Source of the DNA: an uncultured Eubacteriales bacterium
Lineage (GTDB): Bacteria; Bacillota; Clostridia; Oscillospirales; Oscillospiraceae
Assembly: GCA_900079765.1 (NCBI GenBank)
Contig: LT599017.1
Coordinates: 1,240,001-1,304,000 of the forward strand
DNA: 64,000 nucleotides
Direction: 5' to 3'
Shown: positions 49,651-59,400 of the stretch, piece after piece
How positions within the stretch are numbered: position 1 is the stretch's first letter
Layout: each line of letters opens with the position of its first letter
The notes under the pieces: generated by a model
The model's input: only the letters and a program-made list of their open reading frames with translations
Database searches by the model: none
Told to the model about the DNA's origin: nothing
Program-made: the position numbers and the translations under genes

Positions 49651-49710
49651 TTGGAAATCGTGTAGTACGCAAGGGCTCGAGGGTTCGAATCCCTCCTACT
49701 CCGCCAGAAA
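49651..49710 (+). repeat. attR: duplicated tRNA-Ser 3' end
   Basis: Matches 31968-32027 in 59 of 60 bases (one C to A change). It cannot form a tRNA because the 5' half is missing. Confidence 0.9.
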
Positions 49711-49745
49711 AACCCCGTAACCGTAAGGTTACGGGGTTTTATTTT
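49711..49745 (+). terminator. Terminator downstream of attR
   Basis: AACCCCGTAACC and GGTTACGGGGTT with a 4-base loop, followed by TTATTTTT. It could be the original tRNA-Ser terminator displaced with the att end. Confidence 0.85.
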
Positions 49746-49909
49746 TGCAAAGATTATCCTGTCTATAAAAAGGCTATCTATTACGTGGATTATATATAGT
49801 TGCATTTTTTGGAGAATAATATATAATATTGGTAAAAATTATGCATTTTTCAAAGTGTGTGATTGCCAGCAAGACTAGCCTTACGAAATGTAGAGACAGG
49901 AATGATGAG

Positions 49910-51019
49910 ATGTTAAAAACTAATCTTTCTATATATTTAATAGACATTATTGCTCTTTTTTTCTTATATGGATTATTACATAGCAGCAATATCTTGAACA
50001 AGAATCGCAAAAAGTCGTTTTTATTCGCAATCATGCTCACCGTTATTGTTATTTTGCTAGAAGCTGGAACGATACTGACCAGTAACGAAAATATCAGACT
50101 GCGTTCCTTAATTATTTTTTTCAATGTTTTCGGATTTGCGCTATCTCCGGTGATTCCTATTGCATTAATTGCTGTTATAGACATTAAATTTATCCAAACT
50201 CATAAAATTATGCTGCTGCCTACATTCATAAATATTGCTGCAGCTATATTATCCCCCTTATTAGGATTGATTTTTTATGTTGACGCCAACAATCAATATA
50301 TAAGAGGCTATTACTTTTTTGTGTTTGTGATGGTTTATATCATTAATCTAATATTACTCTTTATCAGCACTTTTTTAATCTGCAAAAAGCATCATTATCC
50401 AATTATATGGAAAAGTATTTTTCTTTCTGTTTTTACGATTGCTGGCACAAGCATTCAGCTTATCGTTCCATCAGTTTATATATCATGGCATTGTATAACA
50501 TTATCGCTGATCTTATATTTTTTATTACTTTCCGAATTTGATAACAGCTTTGATACGCTATCCGGGCTGTATAACCGAGCAACGTTCGAGAAAGCTGTTA
50601 AACAGATTAAGAGGCAAAAAGCATTTTCCGTAATTGCAATTGATATTAACGATTTTAAAATTATTAACGACACTTACGGTCATAATTACGGTGACAGTGT
50701 TATTAATTCAATTGCTATCATTCTAAAAGAATCTCTAGATAGCCGCTACACATGCTATCGGGTCGGCGGAGACGAGTTTTGTATTTTATGTAAAGAATTA
50801 AATAAGGATAATATCGAATATCATCTGAAAAAAATCACAGACACTCTTTCCGAAAAACGCGCTATCGACAGCCGGATACCAACGATCGCTTACGGATATA
50901 GTGTTTTTCAAGGTGGCAAGAAACCTGATTTTGAAAAAATACATAAAGAGGCCGATGACCAAATGTATCGTTACAAAAAACTGCATAAAGACCTCGCGCT
51001 GAAAAGCAACGGGGATTAG
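49910..51019 (+). CDS. Membrane diguanylate cyclase (GGDEF)
   Basis: The product is about 369 aa from ATG 49910. Six or seven hydrophobic helices occupy residues 1-200. The GGDEF domain follows: DTLSGLYNRATFEKAV, IDINDFKIINDTYGH, YRVGGDEFCIL and KKPDFEKIHKEADDQMYRYK. The intact active-site GGDEF predicts cyclic di-GMP synthesis. The RxxD inhibitory site is not evident. It is likely part of an accreted segment between two tRNA-Ser remnants. Confidence 0.85.
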   Translation: MLKTNLSIYLIDIIALFFLYGLLHSSNILNKNRKKSFLFAIMLTVIVILLEAGTILTSNENIRLRSLIIFFNVFGFALSPVIPIALIAVIDIKFIQTHKIMLLPTFINIAAAILSPLLGLIFYVDANNQYIRGYYFFVFVMVYIINLILLFISTFLICKKHHYPIIWKSIFLSVFTIAGTSIQLIVPSVYISWHCITLSLILYFLLLSEFDNSFDTLSGLYNRATFEKAVKQIKRQKAFSVIAIDINDFKIINDTYGHNYGDSVINSIAIILKESLDSRYTCYRVGGDEFCILCKELNKDNIEYHLKKITDTLSEKRAIDSRIPTIAYGYSVFQGGKKPDFEKIHKEADDQMYRYKKLHKDLALKSNGD

Positions 51020-51143
51020 CAGGTAACAAGCAGCTGAAAAACTGACTGCTTCTCCCTCAAGCTGACGTTATAGGAGAATATACGGATAACGCCGAGATAA
51101 TAATAGGATAAAGCCGTAGTAAAGCTTGAAGGGATTGAGCCAC

Positions 51144-52049
51144 ATGGTAGAAGTATGTTTGCCCGGAACTGGCGGGATGCTCCCGTTGGAAAACCGTTGG
51201 ACGGCAAGCTGCTGGGTAGAGTTTCAGGGCACGGCTATACTTATTGATTGCGGTGAGGGAACACAGATTGCACTCAAAAAAGCGGACTGCAGGTTGAGCC
51301 GGCTTACACTGTTGCTCATTACGCACTTTCATGCCGATCATATCGCAGGATTGCCCGGATTGCTTCTGACCTTGGGCAACTATGGAAAAAACACGCCAAT
51401 AACAATTGTGGGGCCCGCCGGGCTCGAACGAGTGGTGGCATCACTTATGACCATAGCGCCTAATCTCCCCTACTCCATTGTTCTAAAAGAGTTGGATGGA
51501 GAGGATCAGAATTTTGATCTTTTCGGTATTCATTTTTCGTCCATGCCTTTGCAGCATAGAATCCCCTGCCTGGGCTACCGCATGACCTTTAATCGAAAGC
51601 CGATATTTAATCCGGACAAGGCGAAGGAACTGGGAGTGCCCCTGCACCATTACAAAAGCTTGCATGCGGGCCAATCAGTGGTGCTGGACAATGGCAAGCG
51701 GATTATGCCCAGCATGGTGCTTGATGGAGAGCGCCGCCCGATCAGTATCTGCTATTGCACAGATACCCAGCCGTTTGAGGAGTTGCCTCATTTTGCCCAT
51801 GGTGCGGATTTATTGGTTTGCGAGGGGATGCATGGAGATCATGCGCTGCGTGAAAAGATGTGGGAAAAGGGGCATATGGTTTTTTCGGACAGTGCCGAAA
51901 TAGCCAAATGCGCTGAAGTCAAGCAATTGTGGCTGACCCATTTCAGCCCTGCCATGAAGTATCCGGATCAGCATCTGGACGCGGCCAGATACATTTTCAA
52001 TGATACGAAAGGCGGCTACGACGGCATTCGTACAACGCTTGGATCATAA
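51144..52049 (+). CDS. rnz: RNase Z-like metallo-beta-lactamase
   Basis: The product is 301 aa from ATG 51144. It has the core TQIALKKADCRLSRLTLLLITHFHADHIAGLPGLLLTLG, the HFHADH zinc motif, CYCTDTQPFEELPHF, CEGMHGD and LTHFSPAM. RNase Z removes the 3' trailer from tRNA precursors. Here it lies just before the third tRNA-Ser remnant, and the full domain is present. It may be an extra copy travelling with the accreted segment. Confidence 0.85.
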   Translation: MVEVCLPGTGGMLPLENRWTASCWVEFQGTAILIDCGEGTQIALKKADCRLSRLTLLLITHFHADHIAGLPGLLLTLGNYGKNTPITIVGPAGLERVVASLMTIAPNLPYSIVLKELDGEDQNFDLFGIHFSSMPLQHRIPCLGYRMTFNRKPIFNPDKAKELGVPLHHYKSLHAGQSVVLDNGKRIMPSMVLDGERRPISICYCTDTQPFEELPHFAHGADLLVCEGMHGDHALREKMWEKGHMVFSDSAEIAKCAEVKQLWLTHFSPAMKYPDQHLDAARYIFNDTKGGYDGIRTTLGS

Positions 52050-52114
52050 CGGGGAGCATCAATCCCGAAGGGCTCATTACCGCGCTGGAGTAAAGCTTTC
52101 TGAATTATAATAAA

Positions 52115-52154
52115 GCAAGGGCTCAAGGGTTCGAATCCCTTTTCTCCGCAAGAA
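52115..52154 (+). repeat. Decayed third tRNA-Ser end (old att site)
   Basis: GCAAGGGCTCAAGGGTTCGA and the following CCCTTTTCTCCGCAAGAAA align with the tRNA-Ser 3' end with about four mismatches and one deleted base. It marks the border of an older insertion (49.7-52.1 kb). Confidence 0.75.
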
Positions 52155-52188
52155 AAAAGCCTGGAACTGTAACGGTTCTAGGCTTTTC
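52150..52188 (+). terminator. Terminator after the decayed att
   Basis: AAAAAGCCTGGAAC and GGTTCTAGGCTTTT with a 6-base loop; the same position as the terminator behind attR. Confidence 0.75.
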
Positions 52189-52226
52189 TATGCTTTATTC
52201 AGAAACGGTTTCTTTAGATAAATCAA

Positions 52227-52391
52227 TTACTTGGATATCCGTTGAAAAATGCTTGTTTTCTCTCGCTGGCACCTTGGAAGTTTGTTTTTGGCTTTATGCT
52301 TCTCAATACATTCATGACATTTACCATGTAATTTACATTTTACTTTTGGGCAGGTGCATTTTTCTAAGCCGTTTTCAAGCAAGAACGTCAC
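52227..52391 (-). CDS. Cys-rich small protein
   Basis: About 54 aa (start uncertain: GTG 52391 or a TTG upstream). It contains CTCPKVKCKLHGKCHECIEKHK and LPRCQRE, a metal-binding pattern of CxC-4-C-3-C-2-C. It follows the AraC-type gene in the same direction. Function unknown. Confidence 0.55.
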   Translation of the reverse strand: MTFLLENGLEKCTCPKVKCKLHGKCHECIEKHKAKNKLPRCQREKTSIFQRISK

Positions 52392-52425
52392 CTTCCTACC
52401 TCGCGTTATGTGCGATTGAATGTTG

Positions 52426-53274
52426 CTATTTGGCAACGACAGGTACCCATAGCTCTTGCTCGATTTCAGCTCCGGGAGCTAAATAATTTTCAATACAGGG
52501 TTGACATGCAAGCTCATAGCCTGATGTTGGAAGCCATTCTGTGTACAGACGCTGCCAAGTATCTACAATATCATGAGGGAAAACGGCATATACACATGGG
52601 GGAAGTATTAGTTCTTCCATGCCGTTTGGTATATCCCCATCATACCTACAGCCCATGAGTAAATCAAAAGTTTCCTCTTTCAGCGACGCTTCGTTGCCCG
52701 TAATACCAAGCAGCCCTTCTAGTTGGCACTTTGGATTTTCCCAAGACATATCAATCAGTTTTTGGAGGAATCCGCTTGCTTGCGCGTTTGCCCACAATTT
52801 CGGAATGGTATCAAAAGCATCAGCCGTTTTTACGGTTTCTCTTTTGACGGCAAAACGAAGGCTGCAATCAATGTTTTCAATTCTATAATCCATCTCAGAA
52901 GTTCCTTTTATAGTAATTTGAAAGGACATGCGAGGATACGCTTTCAGCTGGACATTGTTTTCTCGAACGGACATAGGTGCAACGCCATGCAATTGACGAA
53001 AAGCCCTTGTAAACGCATCCGGAGAGCTATAGCCGTATTTTACAGAAAGATCTATAATTTTTACATCACTTTTCTGCAAATCAAAAGCTGCCATAGTAAG
53101 CCTTCTGCGACGAACATATTCGGACAGAGAAACGTTTGCTAAGGATGAAAACATTCTTGAGAAATGAAATTCAGAGCAGCAGGCGATCTTTGCGATTTGC
53201 GAATAGTCAATTTCATTGTCAAGATTGTTTTCTAAATATTCAATTGCGGCGTTAAATTTATTTAACCGATCCAT
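52426..53274 (-). CDS. AraC-family regulator with GyrI-like effector domain
   Basis: The 282-aa protein has the AraC double HTH (CSEFHFSRMFSSLANVSLSEYVRRRRLTMAAFDLQ, then DLSVKYGYSSPDAFTRAFRQLHGVAPM). A GyrI/SOUL-like ligand domain follows from about residue 120 (EGLLGITGNEA). Such fusions bind small hydrophobic drugs and control efflux. It lies outside the att remnants. Confidence 0.9.
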   Translation of the reverse strand: MDRLNKFNAAIEYLENNLDNEIDYSQIAKIACCSEFHFSRMFSSLANVSLSEYVRRRRLTMAAFDLQKSDVKIIDLSVKYGYSSPDAFTRAFRQLHGVAPMSVRENNVQLKAYPRMSFQITIKGTSEMDYRIENIDCSLRFAVKRETVKTADAFDTIPKLWANAQASGFLQKLIDMSWENPKCQLEGLLGITGNEASLKEETFDLLMGCRYDGDIPNGMEELILPPCVYAVFPHDIVDTWQRLYTEWLPTSGYELACQPCIENYLAPGAEIEQELWVPVVAK

Positions 53275-53281
53275 ACTCGCA

Positions 53282-53639
53282 CTCCTTTCATGAATTACTA
53301 TACTTCAATAATTAGCAACAGGCCCTACAATTGTTGCCCAAGTTTGCAGGTATAAAATAATCAGTGTGCAATTATATCATATCGCCATACCTCTGTATAG
53401 CGCAAGAAACTGGCCCCGCACCTCCGGTTTCGTTATCATCATCCGGGGTCCGGACTTCCTGCCGGGTGCTTTTTTCATAGCCAAGGTCAGACTGCATTAT
53501 TTTTTCTGCTTTCAGCATCCATTTTTGTATTATATGATGATTTTTGCGGATATACCTCTATTCGACCCTTTTAGCCGAATTAATTATTCATAATAGGAAC
53601 TGTTAAAGATATTAACCGAAGATAGAAAGGATAATAAAA
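53282..53639. other. Intergenic region, no gene seen
   Basis: No frame with a ribosome site was found. It includes promoter-like AT-rich stretches and the ribosome site of the next gene. Confidence 0.4.
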
Positions 53640-53846
53640 TTGGTAAAAATCATCGTAGACAAAAAAATGCTGAGTAATAAAATTGCAGGTGTAAAAGATG
53701 GGGATCTAATCGAGCTGGCCATTATCCCATCCCAAAGGGATGACGGAAATTGCGCACCGGCCTTCCTGCATCTTACAGCAATACATACCCAGGAAGCTTA
53801 TGAAGACTTAGAGAATATCGATGAATCCCCTGTTGGATTTGAGTGA
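53640..53846 (+). CDS. Hypothetical 68-aa protein
   Basis: The TTG start follows GAAAGGATAAT. The product begins MVKIIVDKKMLSNKIAGVKD and carries IPSQRDDGNCAPAFLHLTAI and a C-terminal acidic tail. No motif recognised. It stands alone ahead of the tailed prophage genes. Confidence 0.5.
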   Translation: MVKIIVDKKMLSNKIAGVKDGDLIELAIIPSQRDDGNCAPAFLHLTAIHTQEAYEDLENIDESPVGFE

Positions 53847-53849
53847 ATA

Positions 53850-54130
53850 GAATCTGCCTATTTTGCGCGGCCTCTTGCAGGCCGCCCATTTTTTTCTCTT
53901 CCTCGTACAAGTGGCCCCGTGCAATCACTGGGAAAGCCGGTGGTGCAAGGGGCCTTTTTATTTTCTGGAAGAGCCTGGGAGGAGGCCTGAGAAAAATAGG
54001 GAGATTTTCTCGGGAGAGCAGGTCCATATTTTCCGCAAGCAAAACGGGAAAGCCCCGGGAGCCTTTGAAATGCAAAGGTGCCCGGGGTTTCGTGGTTTTT
54101 GATAATGGGTGAAAGTGGCAGAGACTTTTC
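53850..54130 (+). repeat. Repeat copy 1 shared with 61.1 kb
   Basis: Sequence from about 53993 to 54170 (AGGGAGATTTTCTC and onward) matches 61098-61285 at roughly 75-80%. Both copies contain GGGAGATTTTCTC followed by GAGCAGGT(C)TATATTTTCC and the GCGTGTAT end. Non-coding in appearance. Confidence 0.6.
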
Positions 54131-54264
54131 AATTTTCAAAAAGGCGTGTATAGTAAGAACAACCTAGTGAATGAACATGATAAATAACAATATTCATCAC
54201 TCTGTCGTCGACGACGTCAGAAAGAATATGTATATTGGTTTTATAGGACTGGAGGTGTATTTGA

Positions 54265-54678
54265 GTGAGAGGCCAGGAAAAAAAGGAACAAGTCCGCAGA
54301 GAAGGAGCGGTGGAATACACCAAGGAGGAGCTTGAGGATAAGTGCAAGGCCTACTTCGCTCTTTGTGACGACGACGGAAAAAAGTACACAAAGCCCGGTT
54401 TGATCCTGTATTTAAATCTCCCTGAAGATACCTTCGATGGTTGGCTGAGAGACGAGGAGGGCAAATGCGCGGGGCTTTCCGGAGTGCTCAAAAAGGCGAT
54501 GATACGGATGCGGGACGATTTGGAGCAGAGGAACGACACCATGAGCCTGTTCCGGCTCAAGCAGCTATGCTACGGCGGGTACTCGGACAGACCGACGGAG
54601 GACAAGGGGCAGGGAATCCGGGTGTCGGTCAGGTTCGGACAGGATGACGGGAAAGCGGCGGTTATGTATGGGAAATAG
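54265..54678 (+). CDS. Terminase small subunit-like protein
   Basis: The product is 137 aa from a GTG at 54265 with GGAGGTG upstream. A helical N-terminus (EEELEDKCKAYFALCDD) and a predicted HTH (KPGLILYLNLPEDTFDGWLR) are followed by a helical oligomerisation region. The next large gene is the terminase large subunit. Identification rests on position and size. Confidence 0.7.
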   Translation: MRGQEKKEQVRREGAVEYTKEELEDKCKAYFALCDDDGKKYTKPGLILYLNLPEDTFDGWLRDEEGKCAGLSGVLKKAMIRMRDDLEQRNDTMSLFRLKQLCYGGYSDRPTEDKGQGIRVSVRFGQDDGKAAVMYGK

Positions 54679-54856
54679 GATGGATCGGGCGGCCGTTGTT
54701 CAGGACGGATGGGCCCTGTGCCCGGTGTGCTGGAGCAAGCTGTGCCGGGTAAAGCCCGGAGCAAGCGCCCGGGGGGTGCTCCTCTGGTGCAAGAGAGACA
54801 AGGAGATTGAACTGACAATAGACGGAAACGCTGAGCACCTGGGAGCAGGCGGATAA
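54668..54856 (+). CDS. Cys-rich KTR-like zinc-ribbon protein
   Basis: About 62 aa. WALCPVCWSKLCRV and LLWCKRDKEIEL supply two Cys pairs of the com/KTR-type zinc ribbon often found in Firmicute phages next to terminase. It overlaps the previous frame. An ATG at 54668 or 54680 is the start. Confidence 0.6.
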   Translation: MGNRMDRAAVVQDGWALCPVCWSKLCRVKPGASARGVLLWCKRDKEIELTIDGNAEHLGAGG

Positions 54857-54897
54857 GACCCGGAGATACCGCTGCGGAGGGTGCGAAACGTGATAGA

Positions 54898-54946
54898 GCC
54901 TTAGAGCCGATCAGTGCGGTTAAACCGCACTGGCGGCTCTTTTTTT
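54898..54946 (+). terminator. Hairpin ahead of the terminase large subunit gene
   Basis: AGAGCCGATCAGTGCGGTT pairs with its complement, followed by seven T. Confidence 0.75.
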
Positions 54947-54967
54947 GTTTGAAATGGGGTGATTTGT

Positions 54968-56380
54968 ATGGCGGCGCAGCGTGGAAAACCGAAAAAGGCG
55001 GTCAGCGGGGAGATACTGCTGGACTTTGGCGTGCCCAATGAGAAGCAGGCCGGGTTTCTGACGTCCACGGCGCGGTACACGGCGTACGGCGGCGCGCGGG
55101 GCGGCGGCAAGAGCTGGGCGGTGCGGGTAAAGGGCGCGGCGGGCGCGCTGTACTATCCGGGCATCAAGATATTGATGCTGCGGCGTACCTACCCGGAGCT
55201 GGAGAATACCATCATCCAGCCCCTTGTGGAGCTTTTAAACACCGCCGCCGTCGGCGGTAAACCGGCGGGGGACAAGCTCTTTACTTACAATGTCACCATG
55301 CGCACCCTGTTTTTCGCCAACGGGTCCATCATCAAGTTCGGGCATTTGCAGAGCGCCGACGCCATCACGGAGTACCAGGGGCAGGAGTACGACTGGATCT
55401 TTATGGACGAGGCCACCCACTTCACCGAGTGGGAGTTCCGGGTGCTGGCGGCCACGCTGCGCGGTGTGAACAAGATTCCCAAGCGGATGTATCTCACCTG
55501 CAACCCCGGCGGGGTGGGGCATCTGTGGGTGAAGCGGCTCTTTGTGGCGCGGGAGTTCCTGGCGGGCGAGGACCCTGGGGACTATGTGTTCATCCCCGCC
55601 ACGGTGGAGGACAACAAGGCCCTCATGGAGCATTCGCCGGACTACCTGAGGATGCTGGACCTGCTGCCGGAGGACATCCGGGCGGCGCACCGATACGGCA
55701 ACTGGGACGCCATGGCCGGGCAGTTCTTCGCCGAGTTCAAGCGGGAGACCCACGTGGTAAAGCCCTTCGTGGTGCCGCGGGAGTGGGTGCGGTACAGGGC
55801 CATCGACTACGGCCTCGATATGTTCGCCTGTCTATGGGTGGCGGTGGACTTCGTAGGCCGGGCCTGGGTGTACCGGGAGGTGCAGCAGTCAGGGCTCATC
55901 GTCTCCGATGCCGCGGCGCTGATGCGCAGTCTGACGCTGCCGGACGAGAGAATCGCCTACACCATCGCGCCGCCTGACCTGTGGAGCACCCAGAAGGACA
56001 CCGGGCGGACCATGGCGGAGGTATTCACGGCAAATGGCGTGGGGCTGGTGAAAGCAAGCAACAGCCGGGTGCAGGGGTGGCTCACCCTGAAGGAGTACTT
56101 AAAACCCATGCGGGACGGGAGGCCGGGGCTGCTGGTGAGCGAGGAGTGCGCGGGCCTTATCCGCAACCTGCCCGCGCTCCAGCACAGCGGCAAGAACCCC
56201 TCGGACTGCGCCACGGAGCCCCACGACATCACCCATATCTGCGACGCGCTGCGGTACTTTGTGCAGTTCCGCACGCTGGGAGCGGTCAGACAGGAGGCGA
56301 GAGGGGACATGGAGGACGAGGAGAGCTATGAAAACAGCATGACCGGCGGAGAGGTGGACGAGAGCTACCTGAGGGTGTAG
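54968..56380 (+). CDS. Phage terminase large subunit
   Basis: The product is 470 aa from the ATG at 54968 (GGGGTGA upstream). Walker A GGARGGGKSWA, Walker B DWIFMDEATHF and the C-terminal nuclease acidic residues in YRAIDYGLDMF and HICDALRYF are present. The protein packages the phage genome into the capsid. The start of the packaging module places the phage left end near here. Confidence 0.94.
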   Translation: MAAQRGKPKKAVSGEILLDFGVPNEKQAGFLTSTARYTAYGGARGGGKSWAVRVKGAAGALYYPGIKILMLRRTYPELENTIIQPLVELLNTAAVGGKPAGDKLFTYNVTMRTLFFANGSIIKFGHLQSADAITEYQGQEYDWIFMDEATHFTEWEFRVLAATLRGVNKIPKRMYLTCNPGGVGHLWVKRLFVAREFLAGEDPGDYVFIPATVEDNKALMEHSPDYLRMLDLLPEDIRAAHRYGNWDAMAGQFFAEFKRETHVVKPFVVPREWVRYRAIDYGLDMFACLWVAVDFVGRAWVYREVQQSGLIVSDAAALMRSLTLPDERIAYTIAPPDLWSTQKDTGRTMAEVFTANGVGLVKASNSRVQGWLTLKEYLKPMRDGRPGLLVSEECAGLIRNLPALQHSGKNPSDCATEPHDITHICDALRYFVQFRTLGAVRQEARGDMEDEESYENSMTGGEVDESYLRV

Positions 56381-56405
56381 AACGTGTGAACAGGGGGAGA
56401 GAGAC

Positions 56406-59400
56406 ATGTTTAAAGAACTTGACGCGGAGAGTAAACGTACAAAGAGCTTTGCGGGACCGCTGCTTGAAAAGGTAAGAAAGGATCTGGCGAGGCGAGACAC
56501 GGAAAAGCCGCAGGTAGTTTTCCTGCCGGTGGCAAAGCCGGAACAGGCGGAGCGAGACACGGAAAAGCCGCAGGTAGTTTTCCTGCCGGTGGCAAAGCAG
56601 GACAAACCGACGGCGGCGAAAGGGATCATGCAGACGCCGAAGAAGGAGACGCTACCCTATTGGCCGTCGGGGCCGATCAAGACGGCCACGATGCCCTACC
56701 AGACAACGGAACCGATCAGGGCGACGGCGCTGCCCTACCAGACAACGGAGCCGATCAGGGCGACCACGATGCCCTACCAAACGTCAGAACGGGTCAAGCT
56801 GCTGCCGCTGGCCGCAACCCAAGAGACGGAGCAGGTGCGCAGAGGAGCCGGAGGCTTTGGCAGTCAGGGCCGGGGCAGCGGCTTTGGTGGGAGCTTTGGC
56901 GACGGCCGGGCCATTGGCGGGGGAGCGGCACAGGTCGAGCAGGAGAAAGCGCAAACTTTGCCCATGCGGAGTGGAACGGACGCAGGGGGAGGGACTTTCA
57001 AGAATTCAGATCCCAGTAAGAACTGGGGCTTTGGGACGAGCACCCCGGAAATTTATGCTGGGGATTTCGAAGGAATTGTGTACGGAATTAAGATATACCA
57101 GAAAATTTTGACGAACGGAATGTCGGAGCTGGAGACATTAAAAGCTCAATTTGATGCAAATCCCACGCAGCAGACCAGGGACAACTACAACGTCCGTTGG
57201 GAGGCGTATAACAGGGATCTGGGAGTGTATAAGCAATACATGGGTCTCTATCAGACGTACTATGACCCGGAGGACATCAAACGGCGCGAGAAGGGCGTCA
57301 CCGAGGAAATCTCCGAGCTGAAAGAGAAAAAATGGGAGGACATGACCGATACCTTTTTGAGTAGTTCTCCCATTAGAAACCTGGTGGGAGCCACCTGGTC
57401 GGCGGACCGTGTAAGGGCGAATTATGATGGGCAAATCACCGACAAGAAGCAGGAGAAGAAAGATCTTGATGAACTCTACTATGTGGCCGAGAACGTGCAA
57501 AAGCTCAAAGCGCTCCAGACAGATACCTCCGCACTAAAGAGCTACGACAGGGGAAAAGCGCTTCAAGCAGAGATAGACCGGGTGCTACGGGTGGCCGGTG
57601 ACGCGCTGGACCACAACGGCGGACAGGAGGTGGTGGCGGACAAGAAGTATCTTCTGAAGAAATACGGCATCACCCAGAGCGCCATTGATCAGTACGCCAT
57701 TTCGGGAGGGAACTATCTTCCCTCCGAGGACGGGCGCTATACCAACATATTACAGCTTTTTGACGACCTGAAGCGTGAGCTCAACGTGGAAAAAGACAAG
57801 CTGTCCGCCAAGGAATATGACTATGACCGCATGGTGGAGTATGAGCAGAAGGTAAAGGAGCAGGAGGCCGCGGCAAGGGGCCTGGAGGAGGCCATACAGT
57901 TTGCCAAGGACCACCCGGTCTTAGCGTCTATCGATACTGTGCTCGCATCTCCGTTTGTGGGAATTGATTATCTCAAGACAGTCATTCCCGCCATGATAAA
58001 CGGGGACCCGGACAATCTGGAGAGCTATGTGCCGCCAAAGCTCTACAATATGGAACTATCCAACTACACCAACGCGGTGCGCGGTACGGTTGCCGAGGGG
58101 ATCAAGGACCTTGTGGCATGGGAGCCCGCGGGGGAATTCTTGTCTACCCTGTACAGCAAGGGCATGGGGGTGGCGGATCTTGCAACACAAGCGGCGGCTT
58201 TCGGCCCTACCGGGGCTCTTTTCCTCGGGTCTACACGGGTAGCCACCGATACGGCGCGGAGCATGCTGGAGCGGGGGAGCAGCGGCACGGAGGCATTCTG
58301 GGGGAGCATGGCTGTGGGGACGGCAAACATGCTGATCTACGAGTACGGCGTGGGCGAACTGATGAAACTGTCCGGGCCTGCAGACACCTCCACGTTGACG
58401 GGAATGTTGGATGGTGCACTCAAGAGAGCTGGCGTGACGGCGACGGCGGGCGCGACGAATGAGATGTCAAAAATCCTCATCGACACGGCGATCATGGGGC
58501 ACTCCTCTGAGTTTGATCTGGATATGAAACGGCTGCGCTCGGAGGGTATGAGCGCGGAGGAGGCGTGGAGGCAGACCTTCACGGACTACGTTGAAAGAGT
58601 CGTGGATACGGGGATGCGGTCGGGGCGGTATGGGTTGATAGCCGGGCTCTCGGAATATGGAGGGGCGTATTTCGAGCAGCACCCGGAGGCATTTAACGCC
58701 CTGGTCAACGGGAAAACCAGCTGGAACGGCAATATGCAGGGTTTGCGTTCCGGGGACGACGGTCTGCTTGGACTGCCACAGGGCTTTAACAGCGGGTCAA
58801 ATACAAGCGGTATGCCCATACTGCCCGGACCAGTGGAGGTCAAGGACGACTGGGAGACCGCCATCGAGGAGGCCGTGGCAGAGCAGGCAGTAATGGACCC
58901 AGAGAATGTTGATATTTCTGGGGAAAATGGTATAGTTATTGGCAGAGGCATTGGAGGAACAAATGGCTGGTTTGCGCGGCCTGGTCTGGACACCATCAAA
59001 GATAGATGGGTTGTAGACGGCGATATTGGGATTGAGGAATCCTGGGCGATTCTTAATCCCAATGAAATTCGGTTTAGCCAAGGTTCTGTCAGTGGTGCCG
59101 ACGCAATCACTGCAAACATGGGAGCAATTGGCTGGCAAGGGGAACCAATTGATGTCGTGAAAATGCCTGATGGCAAACTAACATCAGTGGATAACACACG
59201 GGTTGCCTCGGCAAAGCAAGCTGGAATTGACGTTCATGCGAATATCCATGGGTATAATGACTTACTTACGCCAGAGCAAATGAGCAGATTTGCCACGAAA
59301 AAGGGTATTCCGACGACATGGGGAGAAGCAATCAGATTGCGGATCGGCAAGCAAAATTCTGCCTTCAGAAATAACTTCCCTTCCGGTTCGTTCGATTTGC

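Larger units (their letters stand above)
31968..49710. mobile_element. Integrative element in tRNA-Ser (about 17.7 kb)
   Basis: The segment is bracketed by a 60-bp att duplication and holds an integrase, HTH excisionase candidates, a P4-like primase-helicase, amidoligase/GATase, two toxin-antitoxin systems, a resolvase and an OLD-like nuclease. It has no relaxase or conjugation genes, so it is a mobilisable or satellite-like element. The left part (32.03-34.9 kb) looks like remains of a second, related element because the 230-bp end sequence is present twice. Confidence 0.8.

Noticed and set aside
53850-54130. Minus-strand frames in the 54.0 and 61.1 kb repeats coding for similar peptides
   Set aside because: The similarity follows from the DNA repeat itself; no starts or ribosome sites support expression.
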